Source: Acinetobacter puyangensis (GTDB lineage Bacteria > Pseudomonadota > Gammaproteobacteria > Pseudomonadales > Moraxellaceae). From it: a stretch of 64,000 nt of DNA. The notes under the pieces are model-generated. The model did not search any database. It saw nothing but the letters and a program-made list of their open reading frames with translations, and was not told where the DNA came from. Position 1 is the first letter of the stretch, and the number at the start of each line of letters is the position of its first letter. Of the stretch, positions 55,786 through 63,697 are shown in pieces. The stretch is taken from contig NZ_OANT01000005.1 in NCBI RefSeq assembly GCF_900096995.1, positions 1 to 64,000 of the forward strand. The letters run 5' to 3'. A program made the translations under genes and the position numbers.

Positions 55786-56481
55786 ATGAAAAAGCTGGTG
55801 GTGTTTTCAGGTGCAGGCATGAGTGCGGAAAGTGGTATTCAGACCTTTCGTGATCACGATGGCCTTTGGGAAAATTATGATGTCCGTGATGTCGCCACAC
55901 CCGAAGCTTGGGCAAAAAATCCAGAATTGGTACAACGGTTTTATAATCAGCGTCGTAAACAAATTCTTGAAGCACAGCCCAATCTTGCCCATCAATTGAT
56001 CGCCAAGCTTGAACAACAATTCTCAGTAACTGTGATTACCCAAAATATTGATGATCTACATGAGCGTGCCGGGAGTCGCAATGTCGTGCATTTACACGGT
56101 AATATCAGACTGGCCAAAAGCTCGGCACCAGACGCACAATATACAACAACCTTTTATCCAATCGAAGGCTGGGCACTTGACCTGGAACGGGATCGATGTC
56201 CACAAGGTTACCCCTTACGACCACATGTAGTATGGTTTGGCGAGGCTGTACCGGAATATGAACGTGCCATCGGCCTTGTACGTCAAGCCGATATTTTTAT
56301 TGTGATTGGTTCAAGTCTTAATGTTTATCCAGTTGCAGCACTGGTTGATGAAATTCAGAGTGATTGTCTGGCTTTTTTAATTGATCCAAAAGCAGATCAA
56401 AGCCGAGTTCCCAAACAATATCAACGGATTCTCATGACGGCAAGTGCAGGTATGCAATACTTAACGACGCAACTCATTTAA
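55786..56481 (+). CDS. cobB: NAD-dependent protein deacylase, Sir2/CobB family
   Basis: The 231-aa sirtuin has the NAD-binding motifs VVFSGAGMSAESGIQTFRDH, VITQNIDDLHERAGS, HLHGNIRLAK, RPHVVWFGEAVPEYERAI and GSSLNVYPVAAL. The zinc Cys quartet is reduced (no CxxC pair at the usual place), as in many class III proteins. It removes acyl groups from lysine. The ATG at 55786 follows AGGTGG; a GTG two codons upstream is a poorer start. Confidence 0.93.
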   Translation: MKKLVVFSGAGMSAESGIQTFRDHDGLWENYDVRDVATPEAWAKNPELVQRFYNQRRKQILEAQPNLAHQLIAKLEQQFSVTVITQNIDDLHERAGSRNVVHLHGNIRLAKSSAPDAQYTTTFYPIEGWALDLERDRCPQGYPLRPHVVWFGEAVPEYERAIGLVRQADIFIVIGSSLNVYPVAALVDEIQSDCLAFLIDPKADQSRVPKQYQRILMTASAGMQYLTTQLI

Positions 56482-56482
56482 T

Positions 56483-56767
56483 TAGGGTCTGTTGACATTT
56501 CGTTTATGATTGCGACAGTGGTTGTTTTTTAGGCAATACGAGGCATGAATAGTGAAATTTAGTTATTCTAAATGAACTATTCATAACGCAGTAGTGTCAA
56601 AAAACAACCCTGTCCCAAAGGGTTGTGGCTAAAATTCCCCCATACGTCGTTACAAAGCTTGACAAGGGAATAGCCATTGCCTTCGGTTTGTCTTGCGGAG
56701 TACACTCCTCATCTGAAGAAATTTTAGCCTACAACGCAATCTATTTATCAAATGTCAACAGACCCTA
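56483..56767. repeat. MITE-like element, copy 2
   Basis: GGGTCTGTTGACATTT and its inverted copy bound the element, with TA outside each end. It matches 16381-16651 in reverse orientation; this copy carries an extra 24-bp patch that includes the palindromic unit at 56692-56711, and the other copy has a different 12-bp patch in the same place. Its right end supplies the stop codon of the GNAT gene. Confidence 0.85.
56692..56711 (-). repeat. Palindromic unit in MITE copy 2
   Basis: The unit reads on the plus strand CTTGCG, arm GAGT, AC, arm ACTC, CTCA (20 bp), that is TGAG...CGCAAG on the minus strand. It is absent from MITE copy 1. Confidence 0.7.
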
Positions 56768-57190
56768 TAGTTTTTTCATAAAATATTTAGGTGATTCGAT
56801 ATAACCTTGTTGATTATAAAATTGATGGGCAAGCTGTCTACGTTCATGGCAATGTAACTCTATACGATCACATCCCCTTAGCTTTGCAATTTCCACACAT
56901 TTTTGCTCTAGCATGTGTCCAATACCCTGTTTTTGGCATTGTTCAGACACAACAAGATAGTCAATCCGCGCAAAATCACCAGCGAGTGCGATCTGCAAAA
57001 TAATAGAAATCGAAATAAAGCCAACAACCTGTTGGCAATCATCTACTGCGACAAAACAATAATTATTGGGACTTGCAAGAATGAGATTTAACTTACCATG
57101 GATAAAATGATCAGTTGCAGGATAGCCAAGCTCCGCCAGTAATTTCACAATCTCTGGACAATCCTCTAGCCTTCCTGCTCTGATTTGCAT
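56765..57190 (-). CDS. GNAT family N-acetyltransferase
   Basis: The 141-aa protein has the GNAT fold: IRAGRLEDCPEIVKLLAELG, then ARIDYLVVSEQCQKQGIGHM with the Q-x-x-G-I-G acetyl-CoA loop, and CHERRQLAHQFYNQQGYIES. The substrate is unknown. The start is the ATG at 57190 (GGAG 9 bases upstream); a TTG lies five codons earlier. The stop TAG is contributed by the MITE end at 56765-56767, so the C-terminus may have been changed by the insertion. Confidence 0.85.
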   Translation of the reverse strand: MQIRAGRLEDCPEIVKLLAELGYPATDHFIHGKLNLILASPNNYCFVAVDDCQQVVGFISISIILQIALAGDFARIDYLVVSEQCQKQGIGHMLEQKCVEIAKLRGCDRIELHCHERRQLAHQFYNQQGYIESPKYFMKKL

Positions 57191-57233
57191 TTTTACTGCT
57201 CCCAATTCTTCGAATTATTGGCAATATATAAAA

Positions 57234-57692
57234 TCATTTGCACTTTGACATCTTGCTTAACGAAGCGCTTTTTTTCATATAACGTTCTGCAATAATGTCA
57301 TAACACCATTGATAAATAAATGTATACACCATAATACTCATCGCCAGACCAATATCTAGTAATAAGGCATTTATCAAACTTAAATTCATCATCCAAGCAA
57401 TGATCGGCACAGTAAATATCAGTAATCCACCTTCAAATCCAATTGCATGTAGGATACGAATCGCCACTGTACGCTGGGTCCAGCCCTGAAACTTTTCAAT
57501 TTTTTCAAAGTAGTGATTAAATAACATATTCCAGAACACAGAGATCACACTCATGATCACCCACAATACCGTGGTATGTAGTAGATTTGCTTTTAACAGT
57601 AAACTCAGTAATGGTGTGCCAATGATTAATAAAATCAACTCATAACACACCGCATGAATCACACGCTGTTTTAATTGTTGCTTGGCTTGCAT
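57234..57692 (-). CDS. PACE-family multidrug efflux transporter (AceI-like)
   Basis: The 152-aa protein has two tandem BTP domains and four membrane helices: RVIHAVCYELILLIIGTPLL, SVISVFWNMLFNHYFEKIEK, RILHAIGFEGGLLIFTVPII and MSIMVYTFIYQWCYDIIAER. Glu-18 in HAVCYE corresponds to the essential Glu-15 of AceI from Acinetobacter baumannii, which exports chlorhexidine. It is a proton-driven exporter of biocides or polyamines. It stands alone. Confidence 0.92.
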   Translation of the reverse strand: MQAKQQLKQRVIHAVCYELILLIIGTPLLSLLLKANLLHTTVLWVIMSVISVFWNMLFNHYFEKIEKFQGWTQRTVAIRILHAIGFEGGLLIFTVPIIAWMMNLSLINALLLDIGLAMSIMVYTFIYQWCYDIIAERYMKKSASLSKMSKCK

Positions 57693-57810
57693 GATAAACT
57701 CACAAAAATTGTATTAATTGATGTTAGCCATCATATATCTTGTTATTTGAATAATAAAATTAGATTCTTTCAGAAAAACTGAAAGATCAAAACACATACC
57801 AAATAAATAT

Positions 57811-57841
57811 AAAGGAGAGTTGCCAAATACGACTCTCCTTT
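57811..57841 (-). terminator. Terminator downstream of copZ
   Basis: AAAGGAGAGT pairs with ACTCTCCTTT, a 10-bp stem with a 10-base loop; AT-rich sequence follows on the minus strand. Confidence 0.75.
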
Positions 57842-57873
57842 CATTGTCTTTTAGATTACGGGTTAAGATATCA

Positions 57874-58074
57874 TCAGGCTTTTAAGGTTGCCGGATAACC
57901 CTCTTCCTGTAAAATTGCAATCACCTGATCTACACTTAGCGCATTACTCTCAACATCGACCTGTTTATTGGCCAAATCCACATTTACTTTGGCAGCGGCA
58001 TCTACACCATGCAAGGCATTATTGATCGCACGCACACAATGACCACAAGACATATTTTCAACTGTAAATTTCAT
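57874..58074 (-). CDS. copZ: Copper chaperone CopZ-like (HMA domain)
   Basis: The 66-aa protein is one heavy-metal-associated domain with the copper motif MSCGHCVRAINNALHG near the N-terminus. It carries Cu(I) in the cytoplasm to the exporter CopA. It is transcribed divergently from copA from a MerR-type promoter that shares an inverted repeat with the copA promoter. Confidence 0.92.
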   Translation of the reverse strand: MKFTVENMSCGHCVRAINNALHGVDAAAKVNVDLANKQVDVESNALSVDQVIAILQEEGYPATLKA

Positions 58075-58195
58075 TTTTTCACCTACTGTTTATTTTCTTA
58101 CAAAAAAACTGAATCTGGATAGCTCAACTAAATCATTGTCATCGCCTTTGGCTTTAACCAGTTTGAACCGCTATACAAAAATTCAATAATCACCA

Positions 58196-58226
58196 ATATA
58201 AAGTTTTCTATCATGGTAAGGTCAAG
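58196..58226 (-). promoter_or_regulatory. copZ promoter with long spacer (CueR-type)
   Basis: On the minus strand a -35 TTGACC (58226-58221) is followed after 19-20 bases by an AT-rich -10 (TTATAT or TATATT). The over-long spacer is typical of promoters untwisted by MerR-family activators such as CueR. Confidence 0.6.
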
Positions 58227-58253
58227 CATAAAATAATCCTTGACCTTACCATA
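58214..58253. promoter_or_regulatory. Perfect 14-bp inverted repeat between copZ and copA
   Basis: ATGGTAAGGTCAAG (58214-58227) is the exact complement of CTTGACCTTACCAT (58240-58253), separated by 12 bases. Each arm carries the -35 box and left half of a CueR-type operator, one facing each gene. Confidence 0.8.
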
Positions 58254-58271
58254 GGGTTAAAGTTCATAGTC
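58241..58271 (+). promoter_or_regulatory. copA promoter with CueR operator
   Basis: A -35 TTGACC (58241-58246) and -10 CATAGT (58266-58271) are 19 bp apart. Between them ACCTTACC and GGTTAAAGT form the imperfect dyad of a CueR box. The copA start codon lies 45 bp downstream. Confidence 0.75.
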
Positions 58272-58315
58272 GTGTAATATTGTTAAAAACTGCACACAGA
58301 TGAGAGGCATAACCA

Positions 58316-60793
58316 ATGCAAAATACATCAGAACAAAAATTTGATCTGGACATTAGCGGGATGAGTTGTGCCTCGTGTGTCGGGCGAGTTGAACGTGCCT
58401 TAAAAAAAGTTGAAGGCGTAGAAAATGCCAACGTCAATCTGGCAACCGAGCGGGCAAATGTTAATGCCAATCATCAGGTAAAAGCCGAAGATTTAATTCA
58501 AGCAGTCACGCAGGCCGGTTATTCGGCAAACTTACATCATGCTGCTACAGCGCAACATATTCAGCTTGCAGTTGAGGGAATGACCTGTGCCTCATGTGTC
58601 GGGCGAGTTGAACGTGCCTTAAAAAAAGTTGAAGGTGTAGAAAATGCCAGTGTCAATCTGGCAACCGAACGTGCGGATGTCGATTTTAATGCGCCAGCAG
58701 TAGCACAAGATCTGATCACAGCCATTGAAAAAGCAGGCTATGGCGCACAAATTCTAAAACAGCAACAAAATCGGGATCTGGATCAGAAACGTCAAGAAGA
58801 AGCCCAGAGTCTATACAAAGATTTAATCATTGCAGTAGTTCTTGCCGCACCTGTCTTTGTATTAGAGATGGGCGGTCATCTTATTCCAGCCTTTCATCAC
58901 TGGATCATGGCAAACATCGGCATGCATAATAGCTGGCTGCTTCAGTTTGTTCTGGCCACACTGGTACTGATTTTTCCGGGTCGCAGATTCTATAAAATTG
59001 GGATTCCGGCATTGTTTCGTGCAGCACCGGATATGAATTCTCTGGTTGCAGTCGGTACACTTGCAGCGTATAGCTATTCCGTGATCGCAACCTTCCTGCC
59101 ACAGCTTTTACCAGAACAAAGTATCGTAGTTTATTATGAATCGGCTGTGGTGATTATCGCGCTGATTCTCTTCGGACGCTATCTGGAAGCCAAGGCAAAA
59201 GGTCGTACCACTCAGGCAATACAACATCTAATTGCCTTACAACCGAAAATTGCCCATCGTAAAAATGGTGATCATTTTGAAGATGTAGAGATAACGTCAT
59301 TACAAAGCAATGATATTATCATGATAAAACCAGGAGAAAAAATCCCAACAGACGGAACTGTCATTGATGGATCAAGTTATGTCGATGAATCAATGATGAC
59401 CGGAGAACCGATTGCGGTTGCCAAAACCATGCATGATCAAGTCATTGGCGGTACAGTAAATCAACAAGGTAGTCTGACTGTCAAAACCACTGCTGTAGGT
59501 GAACAGACTGTTCTGGCGCAAATTATTAACATGGTTGAGCAGGCGCAGGGATCAAAACTCCCCATTCAAACTCTGGTTGATCGGATTACCCTATGGTTTG
59601 TTCCGGCGGTGATGCTCTTGGCATTGATCACCTTTTTTGTCTGGCTATTCTTTGCACCACAGACAGGTTTAAGTCTGGCATTGGTCAATGCAGTCGCTGT
59701 GTTAATTATTGCTTGTCCCTGTGCCATGGGCCTTGCTACGCCAACTTCAATTATGGTGGGTACAGGACGTGCTGCCGAAATGGGCGTGTTATTCCGTCAA
59801 GGGGAAGCTTTACAACGACTCAAAGACTGCAAAGTTGTGGCCTTTGACAAAACCGGAACCTTAACGTTAGGCCAACCACAGCTTACCGATTTTATGTGTG
59901 TCGAAGGACAAGATGAAACTAATCTACTGCGTTACGCTGCCTCACTGGAATCACAGTCCGAACATCCAATTGCAGATGCCGTAGTTCATGCAGCCAAAGA
60001 AAAAAATCTAAGCTTATTTCCTATTCAACAGTTTCAGGCCATTGTCGGTAGTGGTATTGAGGCACAGATTGAGCAACACAAGGTTTATCTGGGTGCAGTA
60101 CGCTTTATGCAATCTCTAAATCTATCAGTTAGCCATTTCTCTGTACAAGCCGAACAACTGGCCAATCAGGGTAAATCACCATTTTATCTAGCAATAGATA
60201 ATCAAGTGCTTGCAATTCTTGCCATTGCCGATCCGCTTAAACCTGACAGCCCGTCTGCGATTCAGGCTTTGCACACCCTTGGTTTAAAAGTAGCCATGAT
60301 CAGTGGTGACAATAAGACCACCGCAGAAAATATTGCCGCACAGCTTGGCATAGATACTGTGATTGCAGAGGTTTTACCGGAAGAAAAAGTACAGGCATTA
60401 ACACAATTAAAACAGCAATATGGTGTAACGGCCTTTGTCGGTGATGGTATTAATGATGCACCAGCACTTGCTTCGGCTGATATTGGGATTGCCATTGGTA
60501 CAGGGACTGATGTTGCTATAGAAACAGCCGATGTGGTGTTAATGTCTGGTAGTATTCAAGGCGTGGTTAATGCGTTTGCATTGTCTCAGGCGACTATTCG
60601 TAATATCAAACAAAACCTGTTCTGGGCCTTTGCCTATAATGTGGCCTTGATCCCGATTGCCGCAGGTATTTTGTATCCCGTGAATGGCACACTGCTCTCG
60701 CCTATGTTTGCAGCGGCAGCCATGGCATTATCATCTACATTTGTATTGACTAATGCCTTAAGGTTAAAACGGATTCGTATTTCACAACATTGA
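58316..60793 (+). CDS. copA: Copper-exporting P1B-type ATPase
   Basis: The 825-aa pump exports Cu(I) across the inner membrane. It has two N-terminal HMA domains (GMSCASCVGRVERALKKVEG and GMTCASCVGRVERALKKVEG), eight membrane helices, the transmembrane IIACPCAMGLATPTS site, the phosphorylation motif DKTGTLT, the HP locus SEHPIADAV and the hinge GDGINDAPALASADIG. The two HMA domains are nearly identical in DNA over about 90 bp, offset by 219 bp, suggesting a recent duplication or gene conversion. It shares a promoter region with copZ and leads into cueR, whose start overlaps the neighbourhood of its stop. Confidence 0.96.
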   Translation: MQNTSEQKFDLDISGMSCASCVGRVERALKKVEGVENANVNLATERANVNANHQVKAEDLIQAVTQAGYSANLHHAATAQHIQLAVEGMTCASCVGRVERALKKVEGVENASVNLATERADVDFNAPAVAQDLITAIEKAGYGAQILKQQQNRDLDQKRQEEAQSLYKDLIIAVVLAAPVFVLEMGGHLIPAFHHWIMANIGMHNSWLLQFVLATLVLIFPGRRFYKIGIPALFRAAPDMNSLVAVGTLAAYSYSVIATFLPQLLPEQSIVVYYESAVVIIALILFGRYLEAKAKGRTTQAIQHLIALQPKIAHRKNGDHFEDVEITSLQSNDIIMIKPGEKIPTDGTVIDGSSYVDESMMTGEPIAVAKTMHDQVIGGTVNQQGSLTVKTTAVGEQTVLAQIINMVEQAQGSKLPIQTLVDRITLWFVPAVMLLALITFFVWLFFAPQTGLSLALVNAVAVLIIACPCAMGLATPTSIMVGTGRAAEMGVLFRQGEALQRLKDCKVVAFDKTGTLTLGQPQLTDFMCVEGQDETNLLRYAASLESQSEHPIADAVVHAAKEKNLSLFPIQQFQAIVGSGIEAQIEQHKVYLGAVRFMQSLNLSVSHFSVQAEQLANQGKSPFYLAIDNQVLAILAIADPLKPDSPSAIQALHTLGLKVAMISGDNKTTAENIAAQLGIDTVIAEVLPEEKVQALTQLKQQYGVTAFVGDGINDAPALASADIGIAIGTGTDVAIETADVVLMSGSIQGVVNAFALSQATIRNIKQNLFWAFAYNVALIPIAAGILYPVNGTLLSPMFAAAAMALSSTFVLTNALRLKRIRISQH

Positions 60794-60831
60794 AATACGA
60801 TTTAGAAACGATTAAGAGTATTTTATACATT

Positions 60832-61233
60832 ATGAATATCAGCAAAGCTGCCAAGGCCACAGGCATTTCCGCCAAGATGATTCGCTATTATGAAGAGATT
60901 GCCTTGCTGCCCAAGGCAGTTCGTAGCGCCGCCGGTTACCGGGAATATTTTCCCGCTGATATTGAACGGCTAAAATTTATTTATCAAGCCCGTCAACTGG
61001 GCTTTTCCCTTGATGAAATCAAAATTTTAATCCAGCTCTGGCAAAATGAGCATCGCCACAGTGCCGATGTCAAGGCACTAGCGCAGCAACATGTCCAGCA
61101 ATTACGGGGGAAAATTTCACAAATGCAGCATATGGTCGATTATTTACAAGATCTGATTGCTTCCTGTGCTGGCGATGAAAATGCCCATTGCAGCATACTG
61201 GAAAAGATCCGGCATCCAGATCATCACGTATAA
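60832..61233 (+). CDS. cueR: Copper-responsive MerR-family activator CueR
   Basis: The 133-aa regulator begins NISKAAKATGISAKMIRYYE, the MerR helix-turn-helix. It has the dimerisation helix (DVKALAQQHVQQLRGKISQM) and the Cu(I) loop CAGDENAHC with the C-x7-C spacing of CueR. The ATG at 60832 is chosen because it begins the conserved N-terminus; upstream in-frame codons overlap copA. It should activate the copA and copZ promoters upstream. Confidence 0.93.
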   Translation: MNISKAAKATGISAKMIRYYEEIALLPKAVRSAAGYREYFPADIERLKFIYQARQLGFSLDEIKILIQLWQNEHRHSADVKALAQQHVQQLRGKISQMQHMVDYLQDLIASCAGDENAHCSILEKIRHPDHHV

Positions 61234-61371
61234 GATTTTTGAGATTTAACTCAAACTACACTGTTCTCTGAAGTCAAAATCTAAATGTTCGCTAATTCAA
61301 CAATGATTTTTTGGTCGCGGTAAAAATTATGCTAATTTAGCGCCTTGTTTTTTACCTGATCTATTTGTGAT

Positions 61372-62568
61372 ATGTCTATACCTCCCGTCCCTGCCACTGG
61401 CAAAAATTATCATCTCAAATGGGTTATTTTTGCCCTCGCCATTGGCAGTTTCTGCATTGGTACCACTGAATTTCTGGCGATGGGACTGATTCAGGAAATT
61501 GCACAGGGGCTTAATGTATCAATCAGTTCAGCCGGGCATTTTATCAGTGCTTATGCCATTGGCGTTACCATCGGTGCGCCCATTATTGCTATTTTGGCAG
61601 CAAAAGTACCCCGTAAAAAAATGCTCCTTGGCTTAATGCTATTCTATGCGCTGGCAAATCTAGCGACTACATGGGTCAACTCTCCAGAAACCATGCTGCT
61701 CTCCAGATTTATTGCCGGTCTACCCCATGGTGCTTATTTTGGTTTGGCAGCCTTGGTGGTTGCCGATCTTGCCGGTCCGAAAAAACGCTCCAGTGCCATT
61801 GCACAAATGATGATGGGACTGACCATCGCCAATGTGATCGGCGTACCTCTGGCAACATGGCTCGGTCAAAAATTTGGCTGGCAAACAGGGTTTCAACTTT
61901 GCTCAGTGATTGCGGTACTCACGCTGGTCGCTATTGCTGTTTTTGTTCCTGTCACCAAAACACCACAGCATGCCAGTATTCGTAATGAATTATCAGGCTT
62001 AAAAAATATCAATATGTGGCTAACCCTTTCGGTTGGTGCAATTGGTTTTGGCGGAATGTTTTCGGTCTATAGTTATGCTTCTCCCATCCTCACCAACTAT
62101 ACCCATGCCGATATTAAACATGTACCGCTGGTACTGGCTATTTTCGGTATTGGCATGGTGCTGGGCGGATTAATTTCAGGCTGGCTTGCCGATAAAAACC
62201 TGAATAAAACCATTGTTGGTGTATTGATCGGTTCTGCCTGTGCATTTGTGATCGCATATTTTTGCATGGATCATCTTTATAGTGCATTTATCGCATTTTT
62301 CTTAATTGGTTTTACTGTGATCGGTTTAGGTGGTCCAATCCAGACACGTTTAATTGATGTGGCGGGAGAAGCACCAAATCTGGCTGCTTCACTGAACCAT
62401 TCCGCTTTTAATATTGCCAATGCATTAGGCGCATTTGTTGCGGGTTGGGCAATTGATCATCAGTTGGGTTGGCTGTCACCAATCTGGATTGGTTTTATCT
62501 TAAGTCTTATCGGTTTATTGATCTTCTGGATTGCCTATCAATATGATTTAAAAACTCGTCAGATTTAG
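61372..62568 (+). CDS. MFS transporter, DHA1 family (AraJ-like)
   Basis: The 398-aa inner-membrane protein has 12 predicted helices and the DHA1 motifs: FCIGTTEFLAMGLIQEIAQG at helix 1, HFISAYAIGVTIGAPIIAIL, then LSRFIAGLPHGAYFGLAALV and LAASLNHSAFNIANALGAFV near the C-terminal half. It resembles the sugar/drug efflux group (AraJ, YdhP, NepI). The substrate is unknown. It stands alone. Confidence 0.9.
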   Translation: MSIPPVPATGKNYHLKWVIFALAIGSFCIGTTEFLAMGLIQEIAQGLNVSISSAGHFISAYAIGVTIGAPIIAILAAKVPRKKMLLGLMLFYALANLATTWVNSPETMLLSRFIAGLPHGAYFGLAALVVADLAGPKKRSSAIAQMMMGLTIANVIGVPLATWLGQKFGWQTGFQLCSVIAVLTLVAIAVFVPVTKTPQHASIRNELSGLKNINMWLTLSVGAIGFGGMFSVYSYASPILTNYTHADIKHVPLVLAIFGIGMVLGGLISGWLADKNLNKTIVGVLIGSACAFVIAYFCMDHLYSAFIAFFLIGFTVIGLGGPIQTRLIDVAGEAPNLAASLNHSAFNIANALGAFVAGWAIDHQLGWLSPIWIGFILSLIGLLIFWIAYQYDLKTRQI

Positions 62569-62584
62569 CAAACAGTGTCTATCA

Positions 62585-63010
62585 TAACGTCAGTTCGGGA
62601 TAAAAGTATTTGTTTTGTATAAATAAAATTAATTTCAATGAAAGAATCACGACGGGGTCTTACAAAAATAGGCATATTTTAGGATTAACTGAGGCATGTA
62701 TGCCGCAAGGTCTTGCACTGCGATTGAAATATATTTCAATCTTGTTCAAGTTCGACCTGAGAGGCATTGCCTCGCAAGGCTTTCGGGAGGAGTGGTATAA
62801 CCACGCAAGGGCAAAACCATCTTGCGCATGAGGAATATATTCCGTAAAGCTGCTCACTGCGAACTCGGTCAAATACCGCTAAAAAACAAATTAATTGAAA
62901 AACATTATTTTGCAGATCCTTGCGCCATATATGGCTCATGACCTCGAACAAGCAGCGGACGCTGCTACGAAACCAATTTCTTCTACTCACCTTATCCCGA
63001 ATTCACGTTA
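62585..63010. mobile_element. 426-bp inverted-repeat-bounded element with a string of short palindromes
   Basis: TAACGTCAGTTCGGGATAA (62585-62603) is matched at 17 of 19 positions by the reverse complement of 62992-63010. Inside, at least five TGAG...CGCAAG-type units lie close together (62690-62709, 62758-62778, 62789-62809, 62829-62849, and 62919-62938 in reverse). Other perfect hairpins accompany them (62705-62716, 62723-62740, 62741-62750, 62951-62966). No protein is encoded and no target duplication is clear. It may be a MITE-like carrier or a landing site in which palindromic units have piled up. Confidence 0.65.
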
Positions 63011-63045
63011 ACCCAGAATAGACATTAAAATAAGGAATTTAAAAT

Positions 63046-63150
63046 TCATCTATAAATTAAGAAACCTATACCAACACCTATAATTGAATATACAATCATA
63101 ACAAAAAATACGAACCAAGTTTTATTTTTACGCTTTAAAAACTCTTTCAT
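63046..63150 (-). CDS. Small single-helix membrane protein (34 aa)
   Basis: The frame reads MKEFLKRKNKTWFVFFVMIV, then YSIIGVGIGFLIYR, a basic N-terminus followed by one strong membrane helix. The upstream AGTG is a weak ribosome-binding site. The size and composition fit real small membrane proteins but also chance; no homologue is recognised. Confidence 0.4.
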   Translation of the reverse strand: MKEFLKRKNKTWFVFFVMIVYSIIGVGIGFLIYR

Positions 63151-63697
63151 CACTAATTTAACCTAATTTAACTTTGATATCAGTATTATTGCAGAATATG
63201 AAATATTACTTGCTATAACAGCCTAATATAAACCTTTAACGCTCGTAAGCTGGATTATAGTTTCTCATGATTATAAAATCAAAAGAACCTGTAAATTTCT
63301 TTCATGATTGTGATCCTGTGTAGCTGACGTGACACCACTCAAAAAGTTTTGCTTTATAAGAAATATTACCTATAGAGTTTAGTTAACAATAATATTATGA
63401 TAAATTTATATTATTTTTTAAATATACAGATTTACTTTAATATTCTATAACAGAATAGTGTGTTTTTTACACTACATGATCATCATATATTTTTTTCATA
63501 CTATCCACAATTATAAAAACCTCTAAGCAATTGAAACTTATTTTATTTATACAAAATTTATAGCCAAAAAGATTTGTAGGTTGTTGAGATTTGATCTCTA
63601 AATTTGGCAACACATTCATTCAATAAATTTCGATCAAAATCAGAATATAAAAACATGAGGATTACCTTTTTTAATTACTTTATATTTCAATAGATAA
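63151..63697. other. AT-rich non-coding stretch
   Basis: I see no convincing gene, RNA or repeat in this AT-rich stretch. Confidence 0.5.

Noticed and set aside
62690-62970. A CRISPR-like array at the palindrome cluster
   Set aside because: Repeats are not identical direct repeats with regular spacers, arms vary in every copy, orientation changes, and no cas genes are near.
62736-62990. Open frames of 70-84 codons through the palindrome cluster
   Set aside because: They only reflect the hairpin-rich non-coding DNA, have no ribosome-binding site and no protein-like composition.
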